18,491 nucleotides of DNA from DASRCB01 sp035653295 (GCA_035653295.1 DASRCB010000314.1:1-18491), one strand, 5' to 3'; numbered from the stretch's first letter, positions 6,774 to 13,700 are shown. Numbers and translations are program-made. Notes: generated from the letters alone by a model not told the origin.

Positions 6774-6998
6774 TCAGACTAAAGCACGGCTGGTCATCGC
6801 GGCAACCGCGACACCGTTCGAATCTCCGCCGGTTGGCAGCGCAGCCACCCACGAGTCGAGATCTTCAGGACGATAGCGCACGAGCGAGCCGACGTTGACA
6901 AACATCGGCCCACGCTTCTCCAGTCGCCACCGCCGCAAGGTCGGGACGCTGACATTCAGGCGTTTGGCAACTTCCAGTTCGTTAAGAAAACTCTGCAT
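6774..6998 (-). CDS. xis: excisionase-like helix-turn-helix protein (MerR/HTH_17 type)
   Basis: A 74-residue DNA-binding protein. The sequence FLNELEVAKRLNVSVPTLRR, then WRLEKRGPMFVNVGSLVRYR and PEDLDSWV, is the standard winged-helix HTH of the excisionase/MerR superfamily: helix-turn-helix at about residues 5-26 and a wing at about 30-46. The start at ATG 6998 is supported by AGAGGTG 6 nt upstream. The gene lies 40 bp upstream of the integrase on the same strand, so both are probably cotranscribed. Small proteins of this class bend att DNA, direct excision and often repress their own promoter. The phased repeat array starts about 270 bp upstream of this gene and could be its binding region, but that is inference. 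The C-terminal 20 residues are low-complexity and probably disordered. Confidence 0.85.
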   Translation of the reverse strand: MQSFLNELEVAKRLNVSVPTLRRWRLEKRGPMFVNVGSLVRYRPEDLDSWVAALPTGGDSNGVAVAAMTSRALV

Positions 6999-7212
6999 CG
7001 TTCACCTCTGAGGGAGAATTGGAGCTCCATTGCTCGCCGGAGCCCCTAAGTACTAAGTGATTGCCAGAGGATGTTAGGGACGCTTGCCCGAAATTTGCGC
7101 TGGGACGGGTGCATCCCATCCGGGATGCAGTGCGTGGGAAATGGGATGCGCCGCACGACGCTGAGAGAGCGAGCGATCAGCCGAATCAGAGGCGGGTCCG
7201 AATCCCGCATTC
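6999..7212. other. leader region upstream of xis
   Basis: About 215 bp without a supported gene. It should contain the xis-int promoter reading to the left, but I cannot point to a convincing -35/-10 pair. At 7192-7208 GCGGG/CCCGC pairs around a seven-base loop TCCGAAT, which resembles a tRNA T-arm. No other tRNA arms can be drawn around it with confidence. Confidence 0.35.
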
Positions 7213-7464
7213 TTTATGTTCCTCTACCAGGTTTCGTCACTGTGGGCTGGTCTTTCGGCGTTGGTTGGTTGCCGTAATCTGTAGTGAATTGTCGTAACGT
7301 GTCGTGGTTTGTCGTAGCGGTCAACAAAAGTCAACAAGTTACAACGGAGGTCGACAGAATTCAACAAAAGTCAACACTCTACGACGATTTACGACACCCT
7401 ACGACACTTTTGCCCGATTTTCCGAGCAGGTCAGGGCAGGCAGACAGCCGTAGAGGAACATAAA
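7213..7464. repeat. perfect 15-bp inverted repeat enclosing the phased array
   Basis: TTTATGTTCCTCTAC at 7213-7227 is repeated in inverted orientation as GTAGAGGAACATAAA at 7450-7464. The midpoint (about 7338) falls inside the 10-bp array and within about 10 bp of the centre of the array's own dyad (about 7348). The outer repeat and the array therefore look like one nested symmetrical structure about 250 bp long. Confidence 0.8.
7271..7410. repeat. 10-bp phased repeat array, about 14 units, with an orientation switch
   Basis: Cut every 10 bp from 7271, the units begin gccgt, gtagt, gtcgt, gtcgt, gtcgt, tcaac, tcaac, acaac, tcgac, tcaac, tcaac, acgac, acgac, acgac. The first five share a GTCGT-type motif. 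The remaining nine share [T/A]C[A/G]AC-like motifs, and the last three (ACGAC) are the reverse complement of GTCGT. The three perfect GTCGT units (from 7290) and the three ACGAC units (to 7406) form 28-bp arms matching at 22 of 28 positions. A 16-bp exact direct repeat (7321-7336 and 7361-7376) lies inside. The spacing stays at 10 bp throughout, so the motifs would sit on one face of the helix. Such arrays normally bind oligomerising proteins. Confidence 0.85.
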
Positions 7465-7678
7465 CAAAACGTATTACTGGAACGTTTTTCGCGGTTAAGT
7501 TTAACGTTTCGGCTGGCTTGCGTCGTGTCGCGTTTTCGATCGAGCGTACCACATCCGTGATACTCACGCGAATTGGCTTTCCTGGCTGCGGAAAGGTTCT
7601 TGAATTCATCGATCTTCCATGCGCGGCGGCTCTCTGTTACGCTGGAGTCGCCGTTGTGAGCAAGGCCCTACATGGAAC
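7465..7678. other. noncoding stretch between the array and the first cargo gene
   Basis: About 210 bp without a supported gene. It contains AAAACGT and ACGTTTT as an inverted pair around 7466-7490 and GTTAA/TTAAC around 7494-7504. These may belong to a promoter or operator of the rightward cargo genes. No clear sigma-70 promoter is assignable by eye. Confidence 0.35.
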
Positions 7679-8044
7679 GTGCGGCAAAAACCGTCGCCGG
7701 TAAAACTACTCTTGATCGGGAGCTGCATCTGCGTGCTCGCGCTGATCGCCTTCGCCGCGCTGATGATCTTTGGACCCGACGAGATCGTCTGGCGATGTGA
7801 ACTACATCAGGGCAATGACGCGATCCAGCGGATAGAGTCCTACCGCGGCAAGCATCACCGGTCACCAGGCTCACTCGAGGAAACGGGGCTTCGTGATTCC
7901 GATCCCTCGTGGATTTTCTATCAGAAGTGCAACGATCGGCAGTATGTAGTGTGGTTCGGGACGACGCTGGGCGAGTCCATGACGTACACTTCGTGGACTC
8001 GCAACTGGGAGTCCCTGAATCGAACGTGTAAAGGAGCGGAGTAG
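7679..8044 (+). CDS. small single-pass membrane protein, pseudopilin-like sequence (hypothetical)
   Basis: The frame is open from ATG 7619, but the 20 residues before the GTG at 7679 are unlike coding sequence and have no ribosome-binding site. The GTG start gives MRQKPSPVKLLLIGSCICVL, a membrane helix at about residues 8-28, and a periplasmic domain, 121 aa in all. The segment IESYRGKHHRSPGSLEETGL resembles the IexYrxxxgxyPxsLeel pattern after the N-terminal helix of type II secretion pseudopilins, and SWIFYQKCNDRQYVVWFG resembles the following strands. A prepilin peptidase site is not evident. I would call it an anchored pseudopilin-like domain of unknown role. The exact start is uncertain. 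The gene lies 47 bp before another membrane-protein gene in the same direction, so the two may form a cargo operon. Confidence 0.65.
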   Translation: MRQKPSPVKLLLIGSCICVLALIAFAALMIFGPDEIVWRCELHQGNDAIQRIESYRGKHHRSPGSLEETGLRDSDPSWIFYQKCNDRQYVVWFGTTLGESMTYTSWTRNWESLNRTCKGAE

Positions 8045-8091
8045 GTGCGTTTCGTCTGGCCTTGGCTCCGCGCGCTTGAACTGAGGTGTTC

Positions 8092-8538
8092 GTGAGGCGT
8101 GTTATCGGCTATTTCGTGGGAGCGCTTGCCGCGTCGCTCATCTACATCGGCTGGCTTCTGATAGGCATGACACGATTGCATGGCGCGGCCGCTGAATTCG
8201 GTTTCAACCTCGGATTCTCATTGCTCTTGTGGATGACAGACGGTTTTGGCTTAACGCTCGTCTTCGTGGCAGTTCCCTGGATCCTCGCCGTCTGGGTGTG
8301 CAGGATCCTACGCTGGCCAGGTGGAGTGTATTTTCCGCTGGTTGGTGCCATTTCCATTTTTGTGATCGGTTGCATGATGGCCTCGGTATCACCGAAGCCG
8401 CTTTGGATTGAAGATCAGACGTTTTTACAGGGTGCCGCCATCGCTGCCGCGCGCCAGGGTCTTTCCTTCCTGGTCTCGGGCTTCGTGTTTGGATTTGCGT
8501 ACTGGCTCATAAGTGAACGCCGGATTCCGACCCGGTGA
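8092..8538 (+). CDS. four-helix integral membrane protein (hypothetical)
   Basis: Start GTG 8092 is chosen because GAGG lies 5 nt upstream. A GTG two codons earlier (8086) is also open. The product of about 148 aa has four membrane helices: near residues 4-24 (IGYFVGALAASLIYIGWLLI), 40-68 (FNLGFSLLLWMTDGFGLTLV), 76-100 (GVYFPLVGAISIFVIGCMMA) and 120-142 (GLSFLVSGFVFGFAYWLISE). No family is recognised. The layout recalls small accessory proteins carried on acidobacterial islands, where membrane proteins can act as holin-, immunity- or transport-like partners. None of these roles is supported by a motif. The gene ends directly against the truncated vapC, so a deletion probably joined the two. 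Confidence 0.75.
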   Translation: MRRVIGYFVGALAASLIYIGWLLIGMTRLHGAAAEFGFNLGFSLLLWMTDGFGLTLVFVAVPWILAVWVCRILRWPGGVYFPLVGAISIFVIGCMMASVSPKPLWIEDQTFLQGAAIAAARQGLSFLVSGFVFGFAYWLISERRIPTR

Positions 8539-8565
8539 CGCGACGTTTTCCGGCAGCAGGCTGAT

Positions 8566-8625
8566 GACTGGCGTCGCTTCCCGTTCGGCGACTATCAGGA
8601 CGCTGGAATCCAGGACTAATCCCAT
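8566..8625 (-). pseudogene. truncated VapC (PIN-domain) toxin, N-terminal remnant
   Basis: ATG 8625 overlaps the end of the antitoxin gene by 10 bp, as in intact vapBC operons. It opens MGLVLDSSVLIVAERE, which is the first strand and helix of a PIN domain with the first catalytic Asp (LVLDSS). Similarity then ends. The frame runs on to 8425 as unrelated sequence (SPGRNPAFTYEPVRKSKHEA and beyond), antisense to the neighbouring membrane-protein gene. The remaining acidic active-site residues are absent, so no nuclease activity is expected. Confidence 0.7.
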
Positions 8626-8918
8626 TCGGGCGGATTCAAGGGCTCGCGATGAGCATCAATGGCGGCTTGCACATCCGCAGCAAAGTCCGCGTCCGGGACC
8701 GGCGCGTAGCCGAGGTTCTTTTCGTACGCCTTTGCGATCGCGATGCATTCGCTGAGTTTACGGCCGGGGCCTTGCGGTGTTTTGATGACGGCGACGGGCC
8801 GGTGATCTTGCTCGACGATCACCTCCAGGCCCTCCTCGCGGACTCGCGCAAGGACCCCGTGGATATCGCGAACCAACTCGGCTTCGGTAAGCCGGAGTGT
8901 CATCTCGTTCCTGATCAT
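8616..8918 (-). CDS. VapB/Phd-type antitoxin
   Basis: A 100-residue antitoxin. The sequence MTLRLTEAELVRDIHGVLAR, then VREEGLEVIVEQDHRPVAVI, is the N-terminal DNA-binding fold of the Phd/YefM group. The C-terminal part (GPGRKLSECIAIAKAYEKNL, then PDADFAADVQAAIDAHREPL) is the toxin-neutralising tail of antitoxins paired with PIN toxins. ATG 8918 gives the longest form. ATG 8903 has a better AGGA spacing (5 nt) and may be the true start, giving 95 aa. The partner toxin directly downstream is reduced to about 20 residues, so this is an orphan antitoxin. It could persist by protecting against related toxins elsewhere in the genome, by regulation, or as recent debris. Confidence 0.85.
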   Translation of the reverse strand: MIRNEMTLRLTEAELVRDIHGVLARVREEGLEVIVEQDHRPVAVIKTPQGPGRKLSECIAIAKAYEKNLGYAPVPDADFAADVQAAIDAHREPLNPPEWD

Positions 8919-8946
8919 ACCCTAGTTCGTTGTCTTGCAGCCGTCC

Positions 8947-9270
8947 TTACCGTGCGTTCCCAAGGAGGTCACTCAACCGGAAGGACCCCTCGGCTTTCGG
9001 CTTTTTCCCTGACCACGGGGTGCGGTTCGCGTTCTTCCTCACTGGGAACGCTCGTGCACAAAACGGCGCCATCGCGATCGTCTCTTTGGCCAGGGTCGGA
9101 TAGCCTTCAAGGATCTCTTCCACGGTCGCACCCTGGGCAAGCATGTCGGCGATCAGGTCCACCGAATACGCGTCCCCTTGAAACACTGGTGTGCCGCACA
9201 TCATTTCAGGATCGCTGGTCACGAGTTCCCTTAGCCGGTCGAGTTGTGTCGAATTGGAGTTGCCGCTCAT
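8947..9270 (-). CDS. DUF433-family antitoxin-like protein
   Basis: A 107-residue protein with the DUF433 core: VTSDPEMMCGTPVFQGDAYS, VDLIADMLAQGATVEEILEG and YPTLAKETIAMAP, at about residues 16-70. This family is an HTH-type antitoxin usually followed by a DUF5615 PIN-like toxin. No such toxin follows here. After the stop, only 28 bp separate it from the VapB gene. The C-terminal 35 residues (ARAFPVRKNANRTPWSGKKP and onwards) are basic and low-complexity. The start ATG 9268-9270 overlaps the stop of the upstream secreted-protein gene by 4 bp (ATGA), so the two are translationally coupled. It is an orphan antitoxin or a regulator for its new neighbour. Confidence 0.82.
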   Translation of the reverse strand: MSGNSNSTQLDRLRELVTSDPEMMCGTPVFQGDAYSVDLIADMLAQGATVEEILEGYPTLAKETIAMAPFCARAFPVRKNANRTPWSGKKPKAEGSFRLSDLLGNAR

Positions 9271-9689
9271 TTCCGAATCTCTGCCAACACCCTTACAACT
9301 CGCTCAAGATGCTTTGCCGGATCAAGGTGCCCTATGAATAGGTCCGCCGCCCGGTATCGGCTCCCGTCGCGATTCAGAAGCCAGATGCCAGGCTTGCCGA
9401 CTGCGCCACGCCAGTCAGGTCGCGTCAGACACCAGCCTTGGCGAAAGTCCCTCTCCCAAGCAAATGGCAGGCTATCGACGTTTCCGATGTCGCCTTTCAG
9501 AACCCGATCTACTTGAATGTGGCCCCGCTCGTTCCAGCCGTCAAACCACGGGAACTTGAAGTCGCTATACAACTTTCCCACCACCACGACATCCACTTTG
9601 GCGAGGCTGGCCGGTAGCAAGACGTCGACTTCCTGGGCCTTTATTAGCCCGACTGCGGCGAAAAGCAGGAGAATCGAGAGCGACTTCAC
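9267..9689 (-). CDS. small secreted protein (hypothetical)
   Basis: This 140-residue protein starts with a Sec signal peptide, MKSLSILLLFAAVGLIKAQE, with likely cleavage after KAQ or KA near residue 19. The mature part has a beta strand DVVVVGKLYSDFKFPWFDGW followed by GHIQVDRVLKGDIGN. The phrase V.VL.G..G....P resembles periplasmic and surface domains in which an extracellular tract describes rates or fees of a VLKG type. That similarity is loose and names no function. Trp-rich segments (WERDFRQGWCLTRPDWRG) and a C-terminal helix (DPAKHLERVVRVLAEIRK) are present. The gene ends in a 4-bp overlap with the DUF433 gene, an unusual partnership for an antitoxin. Confidence 0.75.
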   Translation of the reverse strand: MKSLSILLLFAAVGLIKAQEVDVLLPASLAKVDVVVVGKLYSDFKFPWFDGWNERGHIQVDRVLKGDIGNVDSLPFAWERDFRQGWCLTRPDWRGAVGKPGIWLLNRDGSRYRAADLFIGHLDPAKHLERVVRVLAEIRK

Positions 9690-9779
9690 CGTGCATTATG
9701 TTATCGCGTGACAACTACAGAGTGAAGGGTTGCTTCGGACTGGGGTATAGATCGCGCGTCCGGCTGGAGTTGTCTTGGA

Positions 9780-10097
9780 TTATTCGCTGGCCAGCACCCG
9801 GCGCACGACGGCCGGCTCCTTCGCGATTACTGTCAGGTAGGCGCGCGCGGCGGAATCGGGTTGCCGGCCACCCTGCTCCCACTCCTGAAGGGCGCGCTTG
9901 CTGATGCCATAAGCTCGCGAGAATTCGGCCTGGGACATCTTCACCCGCTTGCGAATCGCCTTTACGTCGACGGGTTTCGGCCACACCTGCTCCAGCTCGA
10001 CCTTGCCGCGCTGGTGGGCCAGAACGAGTTTCATTCCTTCGAGCAGGTCTTCGCCGAAGGTCGAAACCTTCTTCTTCGCAGTTGCTTTCCTGGGCAT
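9780..10097 (-). CDS. HigA/NadS-like XRE antitoxin
   Basis: A 105-residue antitoxin with a lysine-rich N-terminus and a C-terminal XRE helix-turn-helix. DVKAIRKRVKMSQAEFSRAY, then GISKRALQEWEQGGRQPDSA and ARAYLTVI, is characteristic of antitoxins encoded after HigB2/RelE-type toxins. Start ATG 10097 lies one base after the toxin stop. AAAGGAG sits about 10 nt upstream, inside the toxin 3' end. Expected roles are neutralising the toxin and repressing the shared promoter through the palindrome at 10451-10469. The HTH is complete and the protein looks functional. Confidence 0.88.
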   Translation of the reverse strand: MPRKATAKKKVSTFGEDLLEGMKLVLAHQRGKVELEQVWPKPVDVKAIRKRVKMSQAEFSRAYGISKRALQEWEQGGRQPDSAARAYLTVIAKEPAVVRRVLASE

Positions 10098-10098
10098 T

Positions 10099-10440
10099 CT
10101 ATTGCGCTCCTTTCAGATGGGCGGCGATCTGCCGCAGCTGCTTTTTCTCATCCGCGGTCAGATCCGCTTTGACGTTCTTGGCGTAGCAACGAATCAGGTA
10201 AACGCGGGCGGCAATCACGACGTACAGATAGATGATCCTGGCGCCGCCGCGCTTTCCTTTGCCCTTCGCCGCCCATCGCAATTTCCGGACGCCGCCCGAT
10301 CCCGGTATCACGTCGCCGGCGTCGGGATGGTCAATCAGATAGACGGCCAACGCTTCAATGCCGTCCGCCCCAATCAGCTCCGTCGCCTCGGCCTTGAACT
10401 TCGGCAGTTGCAGGACCGTGATCTCGGGCGCATCGTCCAC
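10099..10440 (-). CDS. RelE/HigB-type mRNA interferase toxin
   Basis: This 113-residue toxin belongs to the RelE/ParE superfamily, PF06296-like subgroup. The segment VIPGSGGVRKLRWAAKGKGK, then RGGARIIYLYVVIAARVYLI and RCYAKNVKADLTADEKKQLR, is the conserved core, with basic residues (R, K, R) typical of ribosome-dependent mRNA cleavage by this group. The start is a GTG at 10440; no ATG is available in frame. The gene precedes its antitoxin (toxin first), which is the hig order. On ribosomes it would cleave mRNA and halt growth. Position close to the distal att site suits a stabilising addiction role for the element. Confidence 0.88.
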   Translation of the reverse strand: MDDAPEITVLQLPKFKAEATELIGADGIEALAVYLIDHPDAGDVIPGSGGVRKLRWAAKGKGKRGGARIIYLYVVIAARVYLIRCYAKNVKADLTADEKKQLRQIAAHLKGAQ

Positions 10441-10450
10441 TACTCAGCAG

Positions 10451-10469
10451 TATACCGCAATGCGGTATA
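10451..10469. promoter_or_regulatory. palindromic operator upstream of the HigBA-type pair
   Basis: TATACCGCA and TGCGGTATA face each other around a single base (9-bp arms, perfect), about 10 bp upstream of the toxin GTG. Read in the minus sense it ends in TATACT, a good -10 hexamer. A repressor bound here would cover the promoter, and transcription would begin at or next to the start codon (possible leaderless mRNA). A convincing -35 is not visible. Autorepression by HigA is the natural reading. Confidence 0.7.
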
Positions 10470-10476
10470 GCCGATT

Positions 10477-10499
10477 TTGTGACGTGGATTGTGACGTAA
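10477..10499 (+). repeat. arm-type repeat, distal copy (two TTGTGACGT motifs)
   Basis: An exact 23-bp copy of 5513-5535 in the same orientation, just upstream of the HigBA operator and about 163 bp inside the distal att core. In the circular form the two copies would flank the attP core on both sides (45 bp and about 163 bp away), as arm-binding sites do in lambda-type systems. Confidence 0.7.
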
Positions 10500-10661
10500 C
10501 CCTACCCAGAATTGGCCAAAACGATCGACTCTGCGCCTCTGCTCGACAGCACTCGACACAGCTCGGCAAAACCGCCAATGCCGACGAAGCGCCTCAATTT
10601 CAAGAGCTTCGCCGGCACTCGCAATCATCGCCGCTCGCCGCGTCACACGTCATCCGGCCAA
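10500..10661. other. noncoding right end of the element
   Basis: About 160 bp between the arm repeat and the distal att core. No gene with a plausible start or domain is seen. A partial inverted echo of the arm motif (GTCACACGTCAT) lies just before the att core at about 10642-10653. Confidence 0.35.
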
Positions 10662-10707
10662 TTCACACGCAGGAGGTCACAGGTTCGAGTCCTGTCGCGC
10701 CCACCAT
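10662..10707 (+). repeat. distal attachment site (46-bp direct repeat, tRNA 3'-half remnant)
   Basis: Identical to 5423-5468. This copy has no 5' tRNA half in front of it and cannot form a tRNA. It marks the original downstream part of tRNA-Val displaced by insertion, and it ends only 22 bp before the stop codon of the giant convergent gene. Confidence 0.92.
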
Positions 10708-10729
10708 CCCACTCGTTTCGCTGCCGCTG

Positions 10730-13700
10730 CTACGGGGTCCACGTCCCTTCGAGCGTGAACGGGACGGTGCTTCCGCTGAATCCGGTCACGCTCATGTACA
10801 CGTTCTTCTGTCCCGTAAACGTCGCGCTGAAGGTCAGGGCGGCATTCAGCGTGAGCTGGTTCCCACTCGTGGCAACAGACGAGGCGCCCGCGTCGAGCGT
10901 GCACTGACTGTTGGTCAGCTTCGCTCCCGTTGTTCCCAGGGTTACGGGTCCCAGGAATGCCGTTCCCCCATCGTTGCGCAGGTACAGCGAATTGGTCGGT
11001 GGATAGTAATAGACCCAGCAGGCGTTTGCACCGCCGGTCGAGCTGTTCACCATGAGATACACGAGATGCAGATCGCCGAGACCATCGGGATCCCCGTAGG
11101 TCGCCTGGAACGTGACCGATAATCCCGATCCCGACGTCGGCGAAAGCGACACGATCGTCGGTGGTCCGCCACCCGGAATCGTAAAGGTCCCGCTGCTTAC
11201 CTGGCCGCTCGACAGCCCTGTCATCCCGACCGCATACAAATACACGGTCTTCGCTCCCGGGGAGAAGGTGAAGTTCGTGAACGCCCAGTTTACAGTCAGC
11301 GTGTTTCCGCTGGTGGAAACAGTTGTCGCCGAGGCGCTCAGCGCGCACTGGCTGTTGGACAGCATTGTGGCCGATCCCAGCGCCGCGGATGTTAGCGCGG
11401 TTCCGGCATCATTGGTGAGCGACAGCATGTTGCTGCGCGGCGCGTAGTATGCATAACAGGCGTTCACCACCGACGCCACCGGTGAGATGAGGATGCGGAC
11501 GCTGAACAGATCGGACACTCCGTCCGCGTCGGTGTACTGCGCCTGCAGCGTTGCCGATGTGCCCGTGCCATTGTTGGGCGACAACCCACCCACAGTCGGC
11601 GCTACCGCCGCCAATCCACTGCCGCTCAGGGCAACGGGCTGAGTGCTGCCGGACACACCGCCGGAATTGTCAGTAAAGACGAGATTCGCCGACCTGCTTC
11701 CGGTTCCCTTTGGAGTAAATATCACGGATACCGTGCAGCTGGCGCCCACCACCAGAGAAGACCCGCAGGTAGTTGTCTTCGAAAAATCGCCGGCATTACC
11801 GCCCGAGAAGGCGATACTGCTGATGACGAGTGTGCCGGTGCCCGTATTGGTCAGGGTAACGTTCTGTGAGGTGCTGCTGGTGTTCACCGCCTGCCCGCTG
11901 AAGGTGAGCCCGCCGGATGGTGAGGCGATTGGTACGGCCACGCCGGTTCCGGTCAGGTTTACGGTCTGACTCGCCGCCGTGTTGCCCGAGTTGTCGCTTA
12001 CTACCAGTGTCGCCGGGCGGCTGCCGGCCTTGAGTGGGGAGAAAGTCACCGTAATCGAGCAGTTAGCTCCAACGGCCAGCGTGGCGCCGCACGTGGTGTT
12101 GCTGACCGCGTAATCGCCAGGGTCCGTGCCGCCAAAACCAATCCTGCTGATGGTCAGCGTCCCGGTCCCGGTGTTGTTCAGCGTTACGGATTGTCCCGAA
12201 CTCGTCGTCGCGAGGTTCTGGTTGCCGAACGAGAGGCTGGCCGGCAGACCTGTGGCATTCGGTATTCCAATGCCGTTGCCATTCAGTGTGACCGTCTGGG
12301 TCGACCCGGCGGTGTTGTTCGCGTTATCGGTGACCGTTACCAGCGCGGTCCGGCTCCCGGGCGCCGAAGGGGTGAACGTGATGTAGATCGAGCAACTGGA
12401 GTTGGCTGCCAGACTCGACCCGCAGTTGCTGGCCCCCGTAACGCGGGTAAAGTCAGCGGCATTCGCGCCGGTGATGGTCACCGATGAGATGGTCAGCGCG
12501 CCGGTGCCGCCGTTGTTCAATGCGAAGCTCAGCGGCACGCTCGTTGTATTCACGTTCTGATCCGTAAAGGTCAGGGTTCCGGGCGTGGCGGTAGTAGCGT
12601 TGGGAACTGCCTGCCCCGTGCCGCTCAGCGTAATCGTCTGTATCGAACCCGCCGTATTGCCGGCGTTATCGGTAATGGTGATCGTGGCAGAACGGCTGCC
12701 GGCAGCGGTTGGAGTGAAGGTCACTGAAACCGTGCAGCTGGTTCCGTTCAGCAGCGTCGCGCCGCAGTTATTGGTCTGGCCGAAATCGCCCGAGTTTGTC
12801 CCGCCGCCGGCAATGGTGGTGATGGTCAGCGGCCCGCTCCCTGCATTCGTCAACGTCACAGTCTGCGCGCTGCTGGCGGTTCCGATATTCGTGGTCGCAA
12901 AGGAAACGATGCAGTTGGAAGCGGTCGAGCCCGCGGCGCACGCCCCTCCGGAAAGCGCGGCCGACGGCACGGCAACACCGGTACCGTTCAGCGCCACGTT
13001 CTGTGTTGATCCAGCGGCGTTGTTGGCATTGTCGGTAATGGTCACCGCCGCCCCGCGGCTACCCGACGCGGTGGGTTGGAACCGCACCGAAATCGTACAA
13101 CTCGGATGCGGCGAGCCCACCGAAGCTGCCAGCGTAGCCCCGCAGGTGTTCGCGGAGATGTTGTAATCACCCGCGTGCACGCCGGTGATCGTGATACTGG
13201 CGATACTCAGGACGTCGCTTCCCGTATTCGTGAGAGTAATGTTCTGGGCGGCGGTCTGAACGCCAATGTTGGTGTTTGCGAAATTCAGCGCCGCCGTGCT
13301 CAGGCTCGGGACGGGAACGCCGAAGCCCGTGCCACTCACCGAAATCGAGTGCGGCGATCCCGCCGCGTTGTCGGTGACGCTCACCGTGGCCGACCGGGTT
13401 CCGCCCAGCAGCGGTGAGAACTTCAGGGACACGGTGCACGCCTGGTTTGGATTGAATGTTCCGCCGGAGCACCCGTCGCCGGTGATGGCGTAGTCACCGG
13501 CGTTTGCTCCGCCCAGGGACACGTTGCTGACGGTCAGGCTCGCGCTTCCGGTGTTGGTGACACTGAAGCTCTTCGCCACGCTGGCTGAGCCCACGTTCTG
13601 CGTGCTGAAGGTAATCAATGGCGGACTCAGCGTCGCTGCCGGCCCAGTGGCCACGGCCGTGCCGGTCAGTGTTATGGGCAGAGATGTTTCACCCGCGACC

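Larger units (their letters stand above)
5423..10707. mobile_element. tRNA-Val integrative element, about 5.2 kb
   Basis: The element is bounded by a 46-bp perfect direct repeat (5423-5468 and 10662-10707) that starts in the tRNA anticodon loop and ends one base after the CCA. That is the classic attachment core of tyrosine integrases that target tRNA 3' halves. The integrase gene lies next to the tRNA end, followed by an excisionase gene. Cargo comprises two small membrane proteins, a VapB/VapC remnant, a DUF433 antitoxin, a secreted protein and HigBA. No relaxase, phage structural or replication protein is recognisable, so it is best called a minimal genomic island or satellite-like integrative element. 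Precise repeats and an intact integrase suggest it may still excise. Confidence 0.88.

Noticed and set aside
7192..7208. T-arm-like hairpin (GCGGG, loop TCCGAAT, CCCGC) suggesting another tRNA
   Set aside because: No acceptor stem, D-arm or convincing anticodon arm can be paired around it. It may be chance or an old tRNA fragment.
7271..7410. CRISPR array
   Set aside because: Units are 10 bp with no unique spacers of 25-40 bp, and no cas gene is nearby.
7379..7609. Minus-strand open frame of 76 codons through the right half of the phased array
   Set aside because: Its C-terminal part would be made of the 10-bp repeats. No ribosome-binding site or domain is present, so the repeats are better seen as noncoding.
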